From Halieaceae bacterium (lineage in GTDB: Bacteria; Pseudomonadota; Gammaproteobacteria; Pseudomonadales; Halieaceae), in the NCBI GenBank assembly GCA_902547755.1, contig CACCPA010000015.1, forward strand, positions 1-33,405: a stretch of 33,405 nucleotides of DNA, in the 5' to 3' direction. Position numbers and translations under genes: made by a program. The notes under the pieces were generated by a model. The model worked only from the letters and a program-made list of their open reading frames with translations. It was not told the origin of the DNA and ran no database searches. Numbering within the stretch: position 1 is the stretch's first letter; each line of letters begins with the position of its first letter. Positions 1 through 7,387 of the stretch are shown here, in pieces.

Positions 1-2
1 GT

Positions 3-683
3 AGCATCGTCATCGACACCTACGTCAATATCATCTGCGACGACAACGGTAACAACTGTGCTGGTACCGAGCGTCAGGTACTGGATCAAATGCAGGTGCT
101 CAATAGTGCATTTATTGTGAATATCCCCTATCAGTTCCAGTTGGTGGGTCAAATTAGGCAGTTCAATAGCTCTGCTTGGTTGACTGCTGGACCCGGGTCG
201 ACTGCAGAAGGTTCGATGAAGAGCTCGTTGAGGCAGGGTGATCGTGGCGACTTGAACATGTATGTCAGTAGCCCAGGAGGAGGTTTGTTGGGCTGTACGA
301 CATTCCCCAGTTCCTACGGCAGCAATCCTAAAAATGACGGCGTTGTAGTGCTTGGCGCTAGTTTACCTGGTGGCAATGAGGCTCCCTACAACGAAGGTGA
401 CACCGGCACCCATGAAGTAGGGCATTGGCTTGAGCTATACCACACCTTTCAAGGAGAGTGCCGCGGTAATGGTGATTTCGTAGCCGACACCCCAGCCGTG
501 CGATCGCCAAATTACGGTTGCCCAGCTGGAATTGATTCATGTCGAAAGCAATCAGGACTGGATGACGTCTTCAACTACATGGATTACACCAACGATTCGT
601 GCATGTTCCAATTCTCGGACGGGCAAGTGGTTAGGGCCTATGAGCAGAGCCTTCAGTATCGTTTTTTAGATGCTGCACAATAG
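3..683 (+). CDS. Secreted zinc metalloprotease, M43 (pappalysin-like) family, 5' truncated
   Basis: The frame is open from base 3, so the gene begins before the window and only its C-terminal ~226 codons are present. The zinc motif HEVGHWLELYH (HExxHxxGxxH-type; here the third His follows LELY) starts at base 411. A Met-turn, NYMDY, follows about 50 residues later. Both are hallmarks of metzincin peptidases of family M43, and the upstream stretch ending QMQVLNSAF is the usual lead-in of that family. Several Cys residues near the active site suggest disulphides and an extracytoplasmic enzyme. The signal peptide would lie outside the window. Substrate is unknown; M43B enzymes of marine bacteria are usually exported proteases. 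The gene is convergent with the next one. Family assignment is firm; role is inferred. Confidence 0.88.
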   Translation, partial: SIVIDTYVNIICDDNGNNCAGTERQVLDQMQVLNSAFIVNIPYQFQLVGQIRQFNSSAWLTAGPGSTAEGSMKSSLRQGDRGDLNMYVSSPGGGLLGCTTFPSSYGSNPKNDGVVVLGASLPGGNEAPYNEGDTGTHEVGHWLELYHTFQGECRGNGDFVADTPAVRSPNYGCPAGIDSCRKQSGLDDVFNYMDYTNDSCMFQFSDGQVVRAYEQSLQYRFLDAAQ

Positions 684-696
684 TTGGCGCTAACGA

Positions 697-724
697 GCCC
701 AAGGCAATTCCCGGGCGTTTTGTC
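697..724 (+). terminator. Possible rho-independent terminator after the M43 protease gene
   Basis: GCCC at 697-700 can pair with GGGC at 713-716 with a short interrupted inner stem, followed by GTTTTGTCTTT. It lies between two convergent genes, which fits a terminator, but the stem is weak. Confidence 0.35.
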
Positions 725-748
725 TTTCCGTCAGTAAACGGCCCTTTC

Positions 749-1909
749 TTACAGTGTGCGAGCAAGTCGTGCATGCGTCTTGGGCGCTTGCCAGCTGTTC
801 AGCCACTCGAGCTTTAGGTCGATCTGGTCGCTCGGTGCGTGATCGAGCACGACGATAATCGTCGATCCGTGGGATGGCACGGTCACGTACCCGGCTGATT
901 TGTTGAGGCTCACATCGCCGAGCACTTCGAGTTCAATGGCGATGGGGCCTGCATTGCTGATGCGCACCGCGGTTTGTTGGCTGTCATTGCGGCGAGCCGG
1001 GAGGCGCTCGAAGCGCATCAGGCTATCGAACAGGGTGTTAAGTTCGTTTTTACGTCCAATAAACTGGCGGTCATAGACCGCGACAGTTTGTTTTTGGAAT
1101 AGGGCTGCTGCGATGCCTTCTACACTGCGTTCGTTGGTGAACGCTAAAGTCACTGTGCGGTGGCCGCCGCCGTTAACGTCGTAGTCGTAGTCGATGAGGC
1201 CATGGATGTCTGAGGCGCCGATGATAGTGAGATCATGGTCTAACGCGACTTGGAGCGATGAGTCATTGAAGTACTCGCCGTTGGCAACTTCGATACCTTG
1301 AATGAGACCGTCATCAAACAGGGACTGCTGCTCTTTGGATATCTTGATGACGCCATCGGGGAAATCGCGTGGCCAGGCAGGATGATTCCAGATCATAAAG
1401 CCTTGCTGCGCCTTTGCCGCTTTGAGCGCTTTACGCGCAGTAGCAAAGGTCTCCTCGCGCCGGTGCTTTACCGTGAGCAGTGGATTTGTGTCCTCGATAA
1501 ACAACGCGTTTACGTGACCCGGAGCGTATTTGCGGGTGATCTCAGCGCCAGGAATCAGGAGTAGATCAGATCGTTCTCGGCCCTGTTTGTTTTCCTTTAC
1601 CGCGAGATCAAAGGCGCGATTGCGGTCTGGATGAGGGATGTCGTCACGGTTGGGTTGATATTCAAGGTGCTCGGTAATCGCCATGGCATCGAGACGATCC
1701 TTATTGGCCTCCCAAACCCGTACCGTTGGCCAAACATGCCCATCGGAGAAGACACTGTGTGTGTGAGTGTCTACAGACAGTACGAGGCGGCCATCCTTCA
1801 ACGGAGGAAAACGCAACTCGCGTGATTCGGTGGCCTCGATGCTGTCTGACAGGGGTGCAACGGCGAGCAGCACTACAAGGCTGAACAATGGGAGTGAGCG
1901 AATCATCAT
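749..1909 (-). CDS. Exported PHP-domain metal-dependent phosphoesterase (Sb-PDE / CehA-McbA-like)
   Basis: 386 residues. An N-terminal hydrophobic segment (residues about 4-20, after MMIR) ends near a plausible signal-peptidase site, so the protein is probably exported. The PHP metal-binding motifs follow in order: HTH at residues 49-51 (DTHTHSVFSDG), TEH at 79-81, later HPAWPRD and ASDIHG. These ligate two or three metal ions in PHP hydrolases. The overall layout resembles bacterial phosphodiesterases annotated as the Sb-PDE family, which split organophosphate diesters, but the natural substrate cannot be read from sequence. The C-terminal ~80 residues look like a beta-rich extra domain. It is divergent from the flavoprotein gene starting at 2038. 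Fold confidence is high; substrate unknown. Confidence 0.82.
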   Translation of the reverse strand: MMIRSLPLFSLVVLLAVAPLSDSIEATESRELRFPPLKDGRLVLSVDTHTHSVFSDGHVWPTVRVWEANKDRLDAMAITEHLEYQPNRDDIPHPDRNRAFDLAVKENKQGRERSDLLLIPGAEITRKYAPGHVNALFIEDTNPLLTVKHRREETFATARKALKAAKAQQGFMIWNHPAWPRDFPDGVIKISKEQQSLFDDGLIQGIEVANGEYFNDSSLQVALDHDLTIIGASDIHGLIDYDYDVNGGGHRTVTLAFTNERSVEGIAAALFQKQTVAVYDRQFIGRKNELNTLFDSLMRFERLPARRNDSQQTAVRISNAGPIAIELEVLGDVSLNKSAGYVTVPSHGSTIIVVLDHAPSDQIDLKLEWLNSWQAPKTHARLARTL

Positions 1910-1973
1910 TCTGTATTTCCTAAATCAAAGTGCGGAGTATCTGTGCGCCATATGACAGCTTATCGCTATTTCC

Positions 1974-2001
1974 TTGACCGCGACTACGGGTCCGGTATGT
2001 T
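1974..2001 (+). promoter_or_regulatory. Putative sigma-70 promoter for the flavoprotein gene at 2038
   Basis: TTGACC at 1974-1979 and TATGTT at 1996-2001 are separated by 16 bases. This would start transcription near 2008 and leave a leader of about 30 bases. The -35 matches consensus at five of six positions. No experimental support. Confidence 0.45.
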
Positions 2002-2037
2002 GGCTCGGCCAACGCTTTATAAGAATACGAGGTAGAT

Positions 2038-2982
2038 GTGAAACCAAAGCCTATTAACAATCGTGTGACCGAGATGACTGGGGTGGATTATCCTATTTTA
2101 CAGGCCCCAATGGGTTGGATTGCCCGAGCACAGCTCGCGTCTGCAGTATCGAACTCCGGCGCTATGGGCATCATCGAAACATCCTCGGGTGAATTCGATG
2201 CCATTCAGGAAGCAGTGCGCAAGATGCATGAGCTCACGGATAAGCCCTTTGGTATGAACGTGGCGCTCGCGTTTGTTAAAGGGACAAACGTGATTGATTT
2301 TGTTATCGAGCAAGGCATTAAGTTCGTTACTACATCCTCGGGGAGTCCTGATCTCTGTACTAAGGTCTTTCAGGAAGCAGGTATCAAAGTCTTCCATGTC
2401 GTGCCCACCCTCGACATGGCGCTCAAAGCTTTGGATGCAGGCGTCGATGGCCTTGTGGTCGAGGGCGGTGAAGGCGGCGGTTTTAAAAATCCGCGCCCGG
2501 TCTCGACGATGGTGTTGTTGCCGCTCATTAGAGAGCGTACGGAAGTACCGATCATTGCCGCCGGTGGTATCTGTGATGGGCCGACTATGGCGGCCGCGTT
2601 TGCCATGGGTGCTGAGGGTGTGCAGCTAGGTACGGCCATGTTGAGCTGTTCCGATTCACCGGTTCATCAGAACTGGAAAAACGCTATTTATGAGGGCAAG
2701 GAGACAGACACAGTTTTCCTGAACCAGCAGGGCCGGCCCGCGCTTCGAGCGATGCGTACCGAACGCACAGGTGAACTCGAACTCCTAGGCCAGTTCCAGC
2801 CCTTTGAGCACATGGCGAATATCCTGGATTTGTACTTCGGTGGTGATCTCGAGGCTGCTATTCCACTGACGGGACAAGTCATGGGACGCATTAATGAGGC
2901 GCGAACAGCCGCAGAGGTCGTCGAATCGACGATGGTAGGTTTTCATGAGTGCCTGTCGGGCCTCAACACGTCCTACGCTTAG
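2038..2982 (+). CDS. Nitronate monooxygenase / 2-nitropropane dioxygenase family flavoprotein
   Basis: 314 residues forming an FMN-binding TIM barrel of the NPD family. The start is GTG with GAGG at 2029-2032 five bases upstream; an overlapping ATG at 2036 is immediately followed by a stop in its frame. Visible motifs are the N-terminal PILQAPMGWIA (residues 19-29), AAGGI at 174-178 and the phosphate-binding GAEGVQLGTAM at 191-201. Where classical nitronate monooxygenases and FabK carry an E-x-x-GGH motif with a catalytic His, this protein reads EGGEGGGF (142-149), so the base is absent. It therefore may not oxidise nitronates by the known mechanism, and the real substrate is unknown. A strong terminator follows directly, so it is probably monocistronic. 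Confidence 0.8.
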   Translation: MKPKPINNRVTEMTGVDYPILQAPMGWIARAQLASAVSNSGAMGIIETSSGEFDAIQEAVRKMHELTDKPFGMNVALAFVKGTNVIDFVIEQGIKFVTTSSGSPDLCTKVFQEAGIKVFHVVPTLDMALKALDAGVDGLVVEGGEGGGFKNPRPVSTMVLLPLIRERTEVPIIAAGGICDGPTMAAAFAMGAEGVQLGTAMLSCSDSPVHQNWKNAIYEGKETDTVFLNQQGRPALRAMRTERTGELELLGQFQPFEHMANILDLYFGGDLEAAIPLTGQVMGRINEARTAAEVVESTMVGFHECLSGLNTSYA

Positions 2983-3014
2983 TTGATGAGCTTTGAAGCA
3001 ATCATCAGGATCAA

Positions 3015-3041
3015 AAAAGCCGGCAACTGCCGGCTTTTCTT
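3015..3041. terminator. Bidirectional rho-independent terminator
   Basis: A perfect inverted repeat, AAAAGCCGGC (3015-3024), loop AACT, GCCGGCTTTT (3029-3038), is followed by CTTT. The flanking A-tract gives a T-run on the minus strand as well. It sits between convergent genes (ends 2982 and 3065) and can serve both. Confidence 0.9.
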
Positions 3042-3064
3042 TGCACTGTATCGGTCGTTTCGAA

Positions 3065-3925
3065 TCAGAAGATTCGTGGGATTATGAGAGGCGTATTCTT
3101 CAAGTAGGCCTGATATCCCGGGTCGTCTCCCCAACGTGCACCCGCGGTTTTACGGAGGAGCGGAACACCACTAATGCGAGTCAGTAACACGGCAACAAAG
3201 ACGGGTGAGATGAGGAAAATCATCGCGCTGCCGCTGAGGGAAGGAAGGGCCATGACTGCGACACCCGCCCACAGCAGAATTTCACCGAAGTAGTTCGGAT
3301 GCTGCGCTCTTGCCCAGATGCCGGTCGTAATGAACTTATTTTCATTAGCTGGATCTGCCTTGAAGGCACTCTTCTGGTTGTCTGCGATGACCTCGACAGC
3401 AAAGCCTAGAACCCACATGGCGGCGCCCACATAAAATACGGTTCCGAGTGGGGCGGTATTGGGCGTCATGATGGCTGCCAGTGCCGCGCCAGCGGTAAGG
3501 AAGACCCAGGTGCCTTGAAGGGTCCAAGTGACTAGGAATCGGGGCGTCGACAGTTTGATCTTACGGAAGCGTCGGTCCTCTCCCGCCTTTTGGACGCGTC
3601 TGAACAAAAAGGGCCCAAGGCGTGCCGCCCAAACTATGACGACGCCAGCGATAATTTGTTGGCGTAGCCCTATCTCAGCGGCTTGCTGAATCGCAAAAAC
3701 CGTGACGGTGATATAAGTCAGGCTGCCAACGAGATCAAAATAGTGCTCGGTCTCAAATAGTCGCGCGTGAATGAGTCCAACCCATTGAACCGCAAAGATA
3801 CCCAGAGCCAATGCGGTCATGAGCGGGAGTCCGTAGAGCGTTGAGCCCGTTTGATCGCCCATCCATGCGACCGCAAACACGGCGGCGGTGATGATGATCG
3901 ATGTAATAACCAGTTTAGGTCCCAT
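3065..3925 (-). CDS. DUF1295 integral membrane protein (steroid 5-alpha-reductase-like fold)
   Basis: 286 residues with about six or seven hydrophobic segments. The C-terminal part carries the family pattern GIWARAQHPNYFGEILLWAG, typical of DUF1295 and of the isoprenylcysteine methyltransferase / steroid 5-alpha-reductase superfamily. It would sit in the inner membrane. Members are proposed to reduce or methylate lipid-like substrates using a soluble cofactor, but no activity is established for this branch. It lies 38 bases downstream of the PyrD-PyrK fusion on the same strand and is probably co-transcribed. Whether it has any link to pyrimidine metabolism is unknown. Confidence 0.85.
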   Translation of the reverse strand: MGPKLVITSIIITAAVFAVAWMGDQTGSTLYGLPLMTALALGIFAVQWVGLIHARLFETEHYFDLVGSLTYITVTVFAIQQAAEIGLRQQIIAGVVIVWAARLGPFLFRRVQKAGEDRRFRKIKLSTPRFLVTWTLQGTWVFLTAGAALAAIMTPNTAPLGTVFYVGAAMWVLGFAVEVIADNQKSAFKADPANENKFITTGIWARAQHPNYFGEILLWAGVAVMALPSLSGSAMIFLISPVFVAVLLTRISGVPLLRKTAGARWGDDPGYQAYLKNTPLIIPRIF

Positions 3926-3963
3926 AGTTACCTCGCTTATTGTTATTGGTCAGGGTGAGTCAT

Positions 3964-5595
3964 CTACTGCGTATTAATGAAGGGCCCGTCAACGCAAATT
4001 CGGCGGCCATCAGGTGATGCACAGGCACCGCAGATACCAACGCCACATTTCGTGGTGTAGTCGATTGCACTGAACATCTGCGAAGCCTCGACAAACTCAC
4101 GCTGGACTGCTTCAGCTGCGTAAATCATTGGCTCTGGTCCGCAGTTGTAGAACTCGGTTTTTGCCAATGTATCGGCATCGAGGGTCTCAAGGTAGCCACG
4201 GAGCGCATCCGTTACCCGGCCGTTAAAGCCAGCGCTGCCATCATCGGTTGCGATGTGCACCTCGGCGATATCCTTGCATTCCTCAGTGAAATACAAGCGA
4301 TCGGCACTGCGCGCGCCAGCAAAGATCTGTGCCGGTTTGTCGTTGGACCCAAAGTCTCGTGCCACCTGATACACAGCGGCCAAACCGGTGCCGCCAGCCA
4401 CGCAGATAATATTGGCGTCATCCCTCGGCATGACCGGTGCGCCGTGTGGGCCTCGGATGTAAATATCGTCGCCGGGTTTTAGCTGGTAACAGGCGCTCGT
4501 GAATTGCCCCACATCAATCACGGCTAGCCGCAAAGGCGAGTCAGTGAGACAGGAAAACGGTTTTTCACCCACACCGGGTATCCATACAAACACGTACTCG
4601 CCGGCTTGAATGTTGATGTTGCCATCGAGTGTCACCACAGTGATGTCGTCACAGACGGGGTCATTAGCAACGACCTTGTAGGACGCAAAGTCCATATCAA
4701 GGTCGAGGTTGAGCCCTACCTTCGCCTTGTTAGTCCCCTTATCAAGGTCGGTCTGAAGCTGGCGGAAGTAGGCATTCATGTCTTCCGTGTCCATTCCACT
4801 CAAGGCGGAACCAACGCCAATGATGGATGCACCGGCGCTAATCGCTGCGCGGCAATCATCGGCAGTCGATAGACCGCCACAGCCGATGATGGGCTTGTCA
4901 GTAATGGTTTTGAGCGCACGAATGCACTTGAGGGCTGTGGGTAGAACGCCGCTACCGGACATGCCGCCCATGCCATTACTGAGTACAGCGTGTCCGTGAC
5001 TTTCTGTGTAGCCGGGCCCCACCGTATTGATGGCACAGAGCCCGTCCGCGCCCGCCTCAAGTGCTGCAAGGCCAATGTCCTCAATGCGATCCACATTGGG
5101 TGTGAGTTTTGGAATCACGGGAACATCAACGGCTGCTTTGACCGCGCTTACGATCGCCCTGACCATTTCAGGGTCCTGACCCATCGCCATACCGTAGCCC
5201 TGAGCGTGAGGGCACGATAGGTTGAGCTCCAGACCGTCAGCGACGGGAGCCAGAATTTTTGCGACCTCAACAAACTCCTCGATACTGCCGCCAAAAATAG
5301 AGACAAGGAGGAAGCGATCTTCGGGAATGGTCAGCGATTCGAACCCTTTTCGAGCCTCTTTGGCGCCCGGGTTGGTCAGTCCAACCGCATTGACGAAGCA
5401 GCCCGGAGCATACTGGCTGTAGACAGGCTCACGATTACCTGCGCGCGGGACTGGCCCCACACTTTTGGTGGTGATTACGCCGATTTCAGGGAGGTCGTCA
5501 AAGATTCGCTGAATAATGCTGGGAGCCGTCGAGACGATTCCAGAGGGAATCGTGAAAGGACCGCTGACTGTTTTCCCGAGTAACTCTGTTTTCAC
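3964..5595 (-). CDS. Fused dihydroorotate dehydrogenase PyrD (class 1B-like) and PyrK electron-transfer protein
   Basis: 543 residues. Residues 1-~300 are a PyrD/DHOD FMN barrel: Lys44 in TTKSV, catalytic Cys128 in ELNLSCPHAQGYG, KLTPNV at 163-168, NTVGPGY at 190-196 and CGG at 239-241. Residues ~305-543 are a PyrK/ferredoxin-reductase module: RGPHG at 381-385 for FAD, GGTG at 401-404 for the nucleotide, and a [2Fe-2S] ligand set C517, C522, C525 and C534. In class 1B enzymes these are two separate proteins forming a heterotetramer that oxidises dihydroorotate and passes electrons to NAD+. Here both are on one chain. The SCPH variant (SCPN in most DHODs) also occurs in dihydropyrimidine dehydrogenases and archaeal PyrD, so dihydropyrimidine oxidation is an alternative. 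Most gammaproteobacteria use quinone-linked class 2 PyrD; whether this one also has it cannot be seen here. Confidence 0.85.
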   Translation of the reverse strand: MKTELLGKTVSGPFTIPSGIVSTAPSIIQRIFDDLPEIGVITTKSVGPVPRAGNREPVYSQYAPGCFVNAVGLTNPGAKEARKGFESLTIPEDRFLLVSIFGGSIEEFVEVAKILAPVADGLELNLSCPHAQGYGMAMGQDPEMVRAIVSAVKAAVDVPVIPKLTPNVDRIEDIGLAALEAGADGLCAINTVGPGYTESHGHAVLSNGMGGMSGSGVLPTALKCIRALKTITDKPIIGCGGLSTADDCRAAISAGASIIGVGSALSGMDTEDMNAYFRQLQTDLDKGTNKAKVGLNLDLDMDFASYKVVANDPVCDDITVVTLDGNINIQAGEYVFVWIPGVGEKPFSCLTDSPLRLAVIDVGQFTSACYQLKPGDDIYIRGPHGAPVMPRDDANIICVAGGTGLAAVYQVARDFGSNDKPAQIFAGARSADRLYFTEECKDIAEVHIATDDGSAGFNGRVTDALRGYLETLDADTLAKTEFYNCGPEPMIYAAEAVQREFVEASQMFSAIDYTTKCGVGICGACASPDGRRICVDGPFINTQ

Positions 5596-5676
5596 CCGAC
5601 TCTCCGTTTTTGTGACGGATAATTATACAGCCCCGCATCCTGTTGAGCCATGAACATACTCAGTAAACAGTGCGCA

Positions 5677-7167
5677 TTATGTCCCGCAAAATGTCCGAGT
5701 AACGCGCTCAGTTGGCGTGGGTGAAGCGGCCCATAGGCGGTCATCATCTTGCCATTCGAATGGGGTTTTCCAGCGCTCAAAGGCTGCCTGTAAGTACTCA
5801 TAGTCTTGCGCCTCAGCGTCGGCAATAGCGGCGGCGACATGGTGGTTTCGCGGAGTCACCACAGGATTAGCCAAACGCATGCGTTCCGCCGTGTCCCGAG
5901 AGTCCGACTTGTTGCTCGCTCGTCGTCGCTCCCAGGCAGAGCGCCAGTCGAGTAGCTCGTCACTGGGGATAAATAGGTCTCCGATAGGCGTGTGGCCGCT
6001 GTCTTTCAGCGCTTGGTGAGTCAACCAGCGGTAGGCGAGTGACAGGTCTAGCTGATCTTCTTCTAATACCCTTAGGAAGCCATCGTGAAGTTCGGCGTCC
6101 TCAGGTCTAAAACTGTCCAGACCCAGTTTCGCGGTAATGCGTATTTTGAAGGCATCGGTGTACCAGCGCGGAAACTCATCAATCACCGATTGGGCGTAGG
6201 CAACAGCGCGATCCTCACTGGGGCCCAAGACTTTAAGGAGGCATGAGGCAAGAACACTGGTATTCCAGTGGGCAATACCCGGTTGATTGGAAAGCCGATA
6301 CCGCCCCTGGTTATCGATGGCACTAAACATGGCGTCGGCCTTAAAAGTGTCAATGAAGGCACAGGGGCCGTAGTCGATGGTTTCCCCAGAAAGGAGCATG
6401 TTGTCGGTGTTCATAACCCCATGTACAAAACCAAGGCTCTGCCAATGTGCAACCAGCGATGCGATCCGCTTTACGGTTTCTTCCAATAGGACTTCTGCTT
6501 TGGCGGCCGTGGATTCCGCGCCCTTTGCGCTAATGATCTCCGCGAAGTGACGCTCTGCCGCGTAGTCCACCAGTTCACCAAGTCCGTCACCCTCTCGTGT
6601 CATGGCGAAATACTGAATACTCCCGAAGCGCAAATGACTCTTGGCAACGCGCACCATCACGGCGCCGGGCTCGATGGTATTTCGAAAGACTTTATCGCCA
6701 GTGGCAATGGCCGCCAGTGCGCGGGTCGTCGGTACCCCAAGATGATGCATGGCCTCGGAGACTAGATATTCCCTAACAACAGGTCCTACTGGCGACTTGC
6801 CGTCGCCCCCGCGGGAGTAGGGTGTCTGCCCTGCACCTTTTAGCTGGATGTCGTAATGCTCTGAAGGGCTCAGCGCCCACTCACCCAGTAGGATGGCTCG
6901 CCCATCACCCAGTTGGGGATTGTATTGACCAAATTGATGGCCTGCGTAAACCGATGCGCTTGGACTTGTCCCTTCCAATGGGTGTTGACCGGCAAAGACC
7001 GCCAAGGCCTCGTCAGTTTTTCTCAGATCTTTCGGCCACCGTAGTTGTTCGGCGAGGGCCTCATTCCAACCCATCCACTCAGGAGAGCTAGCCGGATCCG
7101 GGTTGGCACGACTGGTGTAGCGGCTTCCTAGCGCTTGAAAGGAGTGCTGCCAATGAGGAATAGCCAT
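5677..7167 (-). CDS. selO: Protein adenylyltransferase SelO (YdiU/UPF0061)
   Basis: 496 residues, the usual length of bacterial SelO, a pseudokinase-fold enzyme that transfers AMP from ATP to Ser/Thr/Tyr of target proteins, often in redox control. Visible signatures are YAGHQFGQYNPQLGDGRA (74-91), Lys110 in the LKGAGQTPYSRGGDGKSP block, HGVMNTDN (249-256) and the metal-binding TIDYGPCAFID (263-273). The C-terminus, TFCGT, carries the conserved Cys (494) that is selenocysteine in animal homologues. The start ATG lies two bases after the stop of a possible small ORF with a good ribosome-binding site (7170-7295). It lies 81 bases upstream of the PyrD-PyrK gene on the same strand and may share a transcript with it. 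Confidence 0.95.
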   Translation of the reverse strand: MAIPHWQHSFQALGSRYTSRANPDPASSPEWMGWNEALAEQLRWPKDLRKTDEALAVFAGQHPLEGTSPSASVYAGHQFGQYNPQLGDGRAILLGEWALSPSEHYDIQLKGAGQTPYSRGGDGKSPVGPVVREYLVSEAMHHLGVPTTRALAAIATGDKVFRNTIEPGAVMVRVAKSHLRFGSIQYFAMTREGDGLGELVDYAAERHFAEIISAKGAESTAAKAEVLLEETVKRIASLVAHWQSLGFVHGVMNTDNMLLSGETIDYGPCAFIDTFKADAMFSAIDNQGRYRLSNQPGIAHWNTSVLASCLLKVLGPSEDRAVAYAQSVIDEFPRWYTDAFKIRITAKLGLDSFRPEDAELHDGFLRVLEEDQLDLSLAYRWLTHQALKDSGHTPIGDLFIPSDELLDWRSAWERRRASNKSDSRDTAERMRLANPVVTPRNHHVAAAIADAEAQDYEYLQAAFERWKTPFEWQDDDRLWAASPTPTERVTRTFCGT

Positions 7168-7169
7168 CG

Positions 7170-7295
7170 TTACCGTATCCGCTTAAGTGGTGACTGAATG
7201 AAATTAGCACCATCGTTGAGCATCGATCGGACTGTGACTTGTGCGGATAGCCAGGTCAGGCCAGCCGAGCTAGTGGTGATGATTAATGTCCGCAT
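7170..7295 (-). CDS. Possible small ORF (41 aa) upstream of selO
   Basis: An ATG at 7295 (minus strand) has GGAG about five bases upstream. It opens 41 codons, beginning MRTLIITTSSAGLTW and ending PLKRIR, and stops two bases before the selO ATG. selO itself has no good ribosome-binding site, so coupling is possible. There is no recognisable family, and codon content alone cannot prove that it is translated. The rest of the 220-base gap between cry and selO shows nothing else convincing. Confidence 0.25.
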   Translation of the reverse strand: MRTLIITTSSAGLTWLSAQVTVRSMLNDGANFIQSPLKRIR

Positions 7296-7387
7296 GTTTA
7301 CTCCGAGTCGTGAGTGACTCCCCCTCGGGCAGCGTTGTGCTTTGATTCGGTGACGTCTACTGCCATGACGCTTGTTGGTCGAGCAAG

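Noticed and set aside
5592-5840. 82-codon minus-strand frame between selO and the PyrD-PyrK fusion
   Set aside because: It overlaps the selO 3' end in another frame, shows no family pattern, and looks like a shadow.
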